From Balanoglossus misakiensis (taxonomy: Eukaryota; Hemichordata), in NCBI GenBank assembly GCA_040954595.2, contig CM082588.2, positions 4,588,001 through 4,652,000 on the forward strand: a stretch of 64,000 nt of DNA, read 5' to 3'. This document shows, one piece after another, positions 57,501 through 64,000 of the stretch. The position numbers were made by a program, and so were the translations under genes. The notes under the pieces were generated by a model that was not told the origin of the DNA, searched no databases, and saw only the letters and a list, made by a program, of their open reading frames with translations. Positions within the stretch are counted from its first letter, which is position 1, and the number at the start of each line of letters is the position of its first letter.

Positions 57501-59792
57501 CATCTCGGTCGTGAATCCCCCAGATGGCTTGGCCGCTTGTCGCGGACGACAGCGTTGCTTGCTGCACCAGCGTCGCAGCAGTTGAGTAGCAAGTGACGTT
57601 TCCGTCCACCTGGTCAGTTCCCAGCGACCACTGGCTGCTGAGCGCGGCGTCTGCGGTCTGGTTACAGACTGGTCTTGCGGCGAGATGGCTGTTGTTTTGT
57701 GCGCTGCCGTTTCCATTCACGGGCTGCATGACGGGTGTACCGTTCACGGGGCTCGACGTGAAAATTGCACCTTGGTTCAGATGAACGTTTGCGAAACTGA
57801 CCGGCTGTGGGTGTGCTTGCTCCACGCTGTTGCCGTGGTGTTCGGTCTGCAGCCACTGCCGAATCTGTCGCTTGTCTTCCTCCCACTGGGCAGTGACTGT
57901 GTGACCGTGAGAGCCGGCCGTGGTCTCGCCACCACTTGAGTTGGTGCTGGGGGCGTGGCTTTCTGCTGAAGTTGTGGCAGTCGGCTGACTCGACACCGCA
58001 CTGCTATGTACTGCATGCTGCTGGTAGAGCGTGCCCTGCGCGATGGACAGTGGGGGCGCAGTCTGAGGGAGTGACATCACATCTGATGAATGCTCGGAGC
58101 TGCTCAGCCTCGGGGGTGCATAAGTCATGTAGTCCTGCAACTGCTTGACTTCATGTACGTTGTGCTTGCCTTGGTTCTGGCACAATTCCGCGGCGTTCTC
58201 AACGCTGAGAATCTGGTACGTCGGTGGCGGGAAGCCCCCCTGCGGGAGCGCGCCCGGAAAGTTGTTGCTCGACTGCGAGTAGTAAGGCACGACGGTGGCG
58301 CCGGAAGGAAACTGGCCGACGCTGTTCCCGAGGAAGTGGCTGACAGCCGGCAGAGGGCCGGATCTGGGGATCTCAAAGCCTGGCCTGTGGGCAAACGGTT
58401 GGACCGTGGTGCCCTGGTGGCTTGGGGTGAACGGCACGGCGTTCTGCAGGCCGCCGGGAGGCTGGTGCCATGACGACGCATCCGTGGCAACCATCCTGGA
58501 GTCTGCGTACACAGAGGTTACCGGCTGGCTCTGCACGGCTGCAGCCAGACTCTGCGTGTTGCTCTGATAAATGGTAGAATTCGTCGACTGACCTGTGTCC
58601 ATCTTGACGTCACCGGCACTGCTGACTGTTGTCATCAAAGGCACACTCCAAGTAAAACTGGTGTCATTTGACGGAATACTCTGGCTGCCATTCTGACTGG
58701 GCTCCATTTTCACTGCAGAAAAAAAAACGGAGAAATAGATATTTGAGATGCAACAATTAGGAAGGTGCTAAATTTGACCAGACTGATCTTGGGCTACAGA
58801 TGAGTGTGCAAAATTCATTGGGTGGACTTATCATCATCTGTTATTTTAATTTAGTAATGTACCATCATAATACAAAAGATGATGAGTGACAATGACAAAC
58901 TGAGAAATGCCAATTTAAGACAGGAAGTAAAGGGGGGAATGAATGTTTAACCCTTTCACAACCATGGTTCAGTCCAAACCATTGTTTTCTATGGTAAAGT
59001 TGGATCTCTAGAGATGGAATTGGGGTGAGAGGCTAAACATTCATTAATATGTAACGTACGTCGCAACAGAACTGTGCATCTGTAAACACTACCACGTGTA
59101 AACGCTGCGAACTGTTCAGTGCTACTACGCAGGCGCTAGGCCAGCACTATTGATACTGGCCAAAGTCTTGGTCAAGCTGATGGTTATCATGTGTGGCTGT
59201 ATTTAATCAGTCAAAAATGATCGAAGTAGGTATTCAACACGTGGTCCAGTACACATGGGTTAAGGATCCATCACTACCACCAAAACTTAGGACTATGTCA
59301 CTGCTAACTAGATCAGTGCATCACACTCGTTTTGGGGTCAAACGAGTGATTAGCGAACAAGTGTATGAGAACAAAAACGTGTAGTACACGACTTTAAAAT
59401 CGATCTGGTTCTTGCAATCTGGGCAAGGTGCTGCCTTTCCGTGGTAAGAAAAGGGAGAACATCCACGTGGAAAACACCAGCGAACGGCCAAACTTTGAAA
59501 CACTTAATTGAATAGATCCCGAGGTCAATTTTCAATTGATCCACACAATGTTTTTGTGAAAGAAAATGCGTGCACAGTGCAGACAGCGGCGCGTACCGCT
59601 TCTCGCAACACAATAACAAAGGATGCCCATTTTGATCGTTTGCACTCTAACCCTTGAAACTGCCTCACAATAAAATGTACAGCTAGTGTTTTCTGGGAAT
59701 AACATACACATTTAAAAATACTCACCCGTGAACTCATGATTTGGGCGAATTCTGCCCAAGTCTGCATCGACTACCCAATTTTGGACCGCCAT
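54593..59792 (-). CDS. Large C2H2 zinc-finger nuclear-type protein with three copies of an unrecognised motif
   Basis: Three coding exons join in frame: 59792-59726 (phase 1 donor GTGAGT), 58712-56488, 56242-54593; product about 1313 aa. I do not recognise the family. Residues 731-752 form a single C2H2 finger (CxxC-x12-HxxxH, starting CQYCPEVF). A Lys/Arg-rich cluster GKGKRKK near the start of exon 3 is a likely nuclear signal. VKMEP (24-27), RIKTEADE and VIKSEPETP fit the SUMO consensus. Most of the chain is Ser/Thr/Gln/Asn-rich and probably disordered. A motif of about 40 residues occurs three times: 602-640, 1015-1059 and 1261-1313. Its shared core is TVHSxxSDxxxKGIPVxSIVS, and two copies end in EFVGIHGQ. 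The first exon is supported by the splice phase: its final G plus TG of the next exon gives a Val codon in frame. The exon 3 acceptor AGAG|ACC is the only one that keeps the frame; a nearby CAAG would not. A chromatin or transcription role is inferred from composition only. Confidence 0.8.
54596..54754 (-). other. Motif copy 3 at the C-terminus of the zinc-finger protein
   Basis: Encodes MTVHKANDASIKGIPVYA, ILSMDDREKQPC and FEFVGIHGQNPGD (residues 1261-1313) and ends the protein. The motif being terminal and repeated suggests a small folded or peptide-binding unit in an otherwise low-complexity chain. Confidence 0.85.
55358..55492 (-). other. Motif copy 2 in the zinc-finger protein
   Basis: Encodes ALTVHSASDRSIRGLPVF, SIVSVDGKGQDHH and IEFVGIHGQGF (from residue 1015). 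It matches copy 3 along its full length, including the C-terminal EFVGIHGQ. Confidence 0.85.
56875..56976 (-). other. Motif copy 1 in the zinc-finger protein
   Basis: Encodes TLTIHSRDSDAVKGIPV followed by LSIVSVGPKTVIEY (residues 602 onward). It has the H-S-x-x-S-D...KGIPV...SIVSV core but lacks the EFVGIHGQ end. It lies in exon 2, about 100 residues before the zinc finger. Confidence 0.8.
58713..59725 (-). other. First intron of the zinc-finger gene
   Basis: About 1.0 kb, bounded by GTGAGT (59725-59720) and TTTTTTTTTCTGCAG ending at 58713. It contains an inverted-repeat element at 58938-59045. No exon was recognised inside. Confidence 0.75.
58938..59045. mobile_element. Short inverted-repeat (MITE-like) element
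   Basis: The left end AATGAATGTTTAACCCTTTC and the right end, reverse-complemented AATGAATGTTTAGCCTCTC, match over about 20 bp with few differences. The element is 108 bp with no coding capacity. It may be a small non-autonomous DNA transposon or simply a hairpin-forming sequence; no clear target duplication was found. Confidence 0.4.
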
Positions 59793-59796
59793 CTTG
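59787..59796 (-). promoter_or_regulatory. YY1-type motif overlapping the zinc-finger gene start codon
   Basis: On the coding strand the sequence is AAGATGGCGG, with the start codon inside it. This is the familiar YY1 element found just downstream of many TATA-less promoters, often over the ATG. It supports the choice of this start and a transcription start close upstream. Confidence 0.6.
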
Positions 59797-60790
59797 AAAT
59801 TGATCCAGATTACGCCCTCTGGTGTTGTAATATTCAGGTCACGCAGACAGCAATCAGTTGCATTGTACATTTCAGTACATGTACTTGTATCACGATCGAT
59901 TGACTATTTACGTAATTACTGGCCAGATTGTCGTGCCCATTGATTGTTTTATGTACGGATGGATACCTAAAGAAAGTTTTTTTTGTTAATAATGCTACGA
60001 TGTTATGGGGATATTTGCAACCAGGCGAAATCTGATCATAAAAAGATCTTTAATTTTGTGGCGATGATAGTACAATCACCGACAATCAAGTTCAGCATAA
60101 GGAAAGAGTAAAAAGTTTTAGAAAGCCGTTATGTAGGGCCTACTATAAAGGTGTCGCGGAAATGATCGGCGAGGGAGGAAGTTGGCCTCCAATTAAGTTG
60201 CAGCAATAAAATGTTTGTCGCCACTGTTTTCATCTCATATAGGCTCTGCGCTTCCTCCAGACCCGCGAGGCATGCGCGTCAGACTTGCGCGCGAGTAACA
60301 CAGTAGCATGTCGACTGATTGACATAACTTTACTTTGACACAGGTTTCCTTGCAGGTAATGGGAACAATGGCAATGGTCCAGGTACACAATATGGTCACC
60401 ATGGAGACGGGCAAATGGCAGAACAATTTATGAATATAAATGAGCTAATAAGTCACTCTCTCTGGATCCGTCGAAACGAAAGCAATGGACCCACCCAAAC
60501 TGAGCCAATCGGTCCATTACATCGAAACGTAATTAACTTCTAGTAATTACACGATCATACGCTCGGATTCAAGTCAGAAAATTGGGTAATTTTACATCAC
60601 CGCGATTTCGTGTCTTTAAGTATTTCTTTGTCGGCAGGTGACCAGGTTAAAGTCAGAACGTAACATACACGCAACGCTGTACCTGGAATACATTTGTCCT
60701 TATATAGATGGTTGCAATATCGATCGCCGGTTCTGTCGCTGTTTCGTACACCAGCCGAGTGAAGAAGTCGGTGACGAGGTAGATGTAGTC
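59793..60790. other. Divergent intergenic region between the zinc-finger and PAN/EGF genes
   Basis: About 1 kb of unique sequence. Homeodomain-type TAATTAC sites lie around 60530-60550 and a TATATAG stands at 60701-60707. No open frame with domain content was seen. Confidence 0.5.
60701..60707 (+). promoter_or_regulatory. Possible TATA box of the PAN/EGF gene
   Basis: TATATAG lies 84 bp before the chosen ATG. If real, transcription would start after the upstream in-frame ATG at 60638, which supports the start at 60791. Motif match only. Confidence 0.3.
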
Positions 60791-62972
60791 ATGACGAGTA
60801 TTTTCCACGTGCTGTTGCTATTTGGGGGACTCCACTCAGCCCTCGGTGACGCTTGCTCGTTGCCGGGGTTACGTGTCGAGAGGAACACACTCGCATGGTA
60901 CAACGGTTTTGTCTTGGACCCCAGTCGCGAAATCGGACGCTCGAAACGCTTCAGCGCAGCGGAATGCGCGCTTCTCTGTTTCAACGAAAACCGAGACGCC
61001 TGCTTGAGTCTGAGTTTTAATCGCTTGACAAGTGACTGTGTTCTCTACGATACTAGTCCGGTGGCGACTTCAATCACTGAATCGCGTGGATATCGCCTGG
61101 TTTTCTTGGAAAACATGGAGGTAAGTTTTACCATGGACAGATTCATGCATATTATTGCTTTCGAAAATATGGCTTTTATATGTTTTTTTTTTTTTAGATT
61201 TCTCGTTTGCTGGTGAATTTTTGGAGGACTCTGAGCTGAATCGGTTCCATCATAAGTCAATGACGTCACTGCAGAACATCTCCCACAACAGATTTACTGG
61301 AATATCGCACTTTTATATTTCCAGCACGCTAATACCCGCGTTGTTGCTGTGTTATTGCGTCTGCTCGACTCTAAAAAGTTATCAGTAGGAAAGAATAAGG
61401 ATAGATCGGGTTATCGGAACCTACGTATTTTTTGTTCGGCGTAATGAAATTTTGCTTCACGACTTAGTTTAAAATTGCTGCCAGTGTATGCATATAAAGA
61501 ACTATCTTGAAAAGCCAAATGCCGGCTGTTTCAACATGCATTAACGAGCGACAAACTGTAATCTGTACACTGAACTCATCTGTAGAAAAATATTGAAGGC
61601 ACAGATACAGTCACTGTACTATTAACCCCACGTGTCAGTATACAGCGCAAGATAACGGACAGACACAATCTCCCATTCTGACGTAAATCCAACAACACAT
61701 TAACACGATGATTTTTTCCCCCATTAAACACAGTTGGCACTGATGGTTAAACTCCACAGGAGAGCGAGGCACGCACAGAGATTAAGTGTAATTTGCTTGT
61801 CAGTTAAGATAATGATATGGCACAAACGTGAGGTATCACGTCACGGGTATCGGGTTTATCTTTGGCGCGATTTTTTTTATTCGTGGATGTACTTTTTGTC
61901 GTTTATTATGCTGAAGACGTCAGATATACACAAATCAATTTTGTGGAGGAACACAAGCAAATCGGCGTGCTAAAACAATATATATATATATCGCAACACA
62001 ATCATGATTTCTAGTTGTGTGGGTTTTTTTTCTGTCAATTCAGCAACAGTCTGAGTGTCTATATATGTCGTTCTAGTACAGCAAACACCGGTGTGCTTGT
62101 GTTTGACGCACACACCATTAAAATGCATGCCTGACGTAGAAATTAAGGTAAAATCACATCCGTGATACATAGTCAATTCACGTCTGGAGAACGTGATGTA
62201 ATGTTTTCGAGATGAGGTTCCAAAAATAGGCTGAGCAATTTCCCATGCTAAATTTCCTATTAGGTTTCTGTGAGGAAGTATTCAATGATGTGATTGTCGC
62301 TTGGACACAATCTAACATGATATTTAAGGAGAAAATGATGTTCTAAATATTCTAGAATAATGGTGAACTATTAAAAAAGATTTATGAATTTTTAAAGCAA
62401 GGATTTCTGGTTTACGATGTAAGCGAATGGGAGATTGTCTAAGTGTATAGAGGAGCAGATTTTGGGCCTGGAAAGATTTTAATTTACGTACGTCTCTTTT
62501 ACAAAGCACTACCAATCACAGCAAATGATATATGCTCTGCAATAAATTGCTTAGTATTTGAATGGGTGGATGGATGGATGGATGAATGGATGGATGGATG
62601 GATGGATGGATGGATGGATGGATGGATGGAAAGACCATTCCATGGCTGGGTGAAAGCGTAGACTGGCCCGGATGGACGAAGGAAGGGAGGAAGGGCGGAG
62701 ATGGGTAGCACCGCAAACCTAGAGTTCTGTTCTCTCCCCACTCTGTATTAAAGCACATGTACAGACAACCACCACTATTACTTGACACTCCATTAATTGC
62801 ATGTCTCTTCACCCACAGGACAGCACTGATCTAGAAGAGCCGCCCTCTCCCAATGCATGTGATGCCAACCCGTGTCAGAATGGTGGCACTTGTTCTGAAG
62901 ACTGTAACCCCAATCACTCAATCTGCCACTGTGGCGAGGGATGGACTGGAATTCACTGTGAAGTCCCGAGAG
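60791..62972 (+). CDS. Secreted PAN/apple-like and EGF domain protein, 5' part (continues beyond the window)
   Basis: Two exons, 60791-61120 (phase 0) and 62819-62972 (ends phase 1), give 161 residues and part of a codon. Residues 1-19 ([19 protein letters not shown]) are a clear signal peptide, which decides for this ATG over the in-frame one at 60638. Residues 20-108 carry five cysteines in a PAN/apple-like pattern ([18 protein letters not shown] ... DCVLYDT). Residues 124-157 form an EGF domain with C-x4-C-x5-C-x10-C-x-C-x8-C and the GxGWTGxHC end. PAN plus EGF occurs in extracellular recognition, clotting and matrix proteins; later domains lie outside the window, so no function can be given. 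The phase 1 donor after the EGF fits the usual shuffling of such modules. No further exon was recognised before 64000. Confidence 0.8.
61121..62818 (+). other. Intron of the PAN/EGF gene with a (GGAT)n microsatellite
   Basis: 1.7 kb between the PAN and EGF exons. It contains a short TA run near 61978-61992 and a tetranucleotide repeat at 62566-62630. No exon was recognised. Confidence 0.75.
62566..62630. repeat. (GGAT)n microsatellite
   Basis: About sixteen GGAT units with one GAAT interruption, in an intron of the PAN/EGF gene. The His/Pro/Ser strings readable on the reverse strand are artefacts. Confidence 0.95.
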
Positions 62973-64000
62973 GTAAAACAAATCTTGACATGGTTTTAAA
63001 AAAAGAGCAGGGAGAAAAGATATAAGTGATGGTCCAGTATATCAAGTGATAGCTATTCAGTTTGATTACCAAAGCAATGTCGAATGTACTGAAAGGGATA
63101 TACACTGTATACATGTACATGTATTTTCAAAGCAAATGAACGTTGCATGCTTTAATTGTTTGTTATAATGTCCAAATTACGGGTTCACTGAACAGAAAGT
63201 GCTTGTATGTTTGCCCAGGTCATTCTTCACTGCGTATAGGTACATGTATCCTCTGATTGAACAAGACTTAACTCTGAGTGCATATACGCGATAGTGACAG
63301 CCCTCCTGAGGATATGTTTCGGTAACAATACAGATACTACGTGATTTATATACGGAAATTGAATGCAACAGCTTCAATGGAGTGCCATAGAACCCGGACG
63401 ATGGCCACCTCGAAAATATTTTCAATGCGCAATATTTAAAATATAAATACACCGTATTTTTTACTTTACTCGGTGTTTCCTTACTTCTGCAATTTTGTTG
63501 AGAGGCAATCAGAGAAAAATATATTACTTTCACTGGCTGACAAAGCCTTTCCGCAAGAATCTAAATGAATCGATGCTTTTAAAAAATCCCCGGGCACCTT
63601 GATCAAGAGAAAGAGCGAGCACACCTGCTGTGAACTTGTGACCTAACATTTCAATGGAACCGGTAACAACTTGAAAAATCTATAGGCTGCATTTAAACGA
63701 CAGTGTAACCATCGCAAAAAATAGATCCATCGACTGAGCATATTGGATAATTAACGACAAACGACGTGAAAACTGACAGATTTAGCCCGAGACTGTTGGG
63801 GAGTAACATGCATTTGTAACGTGCGTGATACACAAAGGTAAATAAAAGGAACTGTGAAAGAAACTGTCTTCAGGAAATTTTGGCCGAATACAGGGAAAAC
63901 ATTAATTATGACAATAGCTTTATTCGAACATAACTGGTTAATTTTCTGTAAAAATCTACAAATACAATGTATGACCAAATTTGAGAAAAAATACTTAAAA
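62973..64000. other. Probable intron of the PAN/EGF gene, open at the window end
   Basis: Begins with the donor GTAAAA after the EGF exon. I see no acceptor followed by a domain-like frame in this kilobase. Confidence 0.5.

Noticed and set aside
57440-57560. Possible fourth motif copy (GIHDRDGAPSTVKRIKTE) in the zinc-finger protein
   Set aside because: It shares only GIH and scattered residues with the motif; the KGIPV...SIVS core is absent.
60638-60790. Upstream in-frame ATG at 60638 as start of the PAN/EGF protein
   Set aside because: It would bury the signal peptide behind 51 residues, and a TATA-like box lies between it and the chosen ATG.

Overview
The window is nuclear DNA from an animal, not a microbe. 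It carries intron-rich genes with GT-AG splice sites and, for most ankyrin repeats, one repeat per exon. It also has an N-terminally extended mitochondrial thiolase, a secreted PAN/EGF protein, tetranucleotide microsatellites, an intronic minisatellite and a large satellite block. Frequent ACATGTA and ACCGGT words, intronic minisatellites and the gene repertoire suit a marine invertebrate. A cephalochordate (amphioxus) is my best guess, but the species cannot be fixed from this sequence alone.

Layout. 937-15668 (+): complete coding part of ANKRD6/diversin, 12 coding exons, about 1174 aa. Its last intron carries a 3.25 kb minisatellite of 28-bp units (8760-12014) with a 616-bp (22-unit) higher-order period. 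15669-17656: its 3' flank. 17657-46190: a satellite array of about 28.5 kb made of an 88-bp monomer. It runs in one orientation to about 36367, then in the opposite orientation to its right edge, where monomers decay into a (CATA)n microsatellite. Several higher-order repeats (18-, 41-, 11- and 9-monomer) are visible and differ along the array. 47132-51207 (-): ACAT1, mitochondrial acetoacetyl-CoA thiolase, 11 exons, 404 aa, all catalytic residues present. 51462-53038 (+): a 250-aa macro-domain protein, 7 exons, head-to-head with ACAT1 across 254 bp. 54593-59792 (-): a nuclear-type protein of about 1313 aa in three coding exons. It has one C2H2 zinc finger, SUMO-type motifs and three copies of a motif of about 40 residues that I do not recognise. 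60791-62972 and onward (+): the 5' part of a secreted protein with signal peptide, PAN/apple-like domain and EGF domain; it continues outside the window.

Gene order alternates in strand. ANKRD6 and ACAT1 point at each other with the satellite between their 3' ends. ACAT1 and the macro gene share a short divergent promoter. The macro gene and the zinc-finger gene converge, and the zinc-finger gene diverges from the PAN/EGF gene. The genes do not form one pathway: ANKRD6 belongs to Wnt/planar-polarity signalling, ACAT1 to mitochondrial ketone and isoleucine metabolism, and the macro protein to ADP-ribose biology.

The points most worth following are the inverted satellite with its layered higher-order repeats, the intronic minisatellite (stop-free in three frames and rich in TGCATG), and the unrecognised repeated motif in the zinc-finger protein. 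No transposase, reverse transcriptase, viral or CRISPR sequence was seen. Splice sites were read by eye and joined by reading frame; no transcript or database evidence was available.
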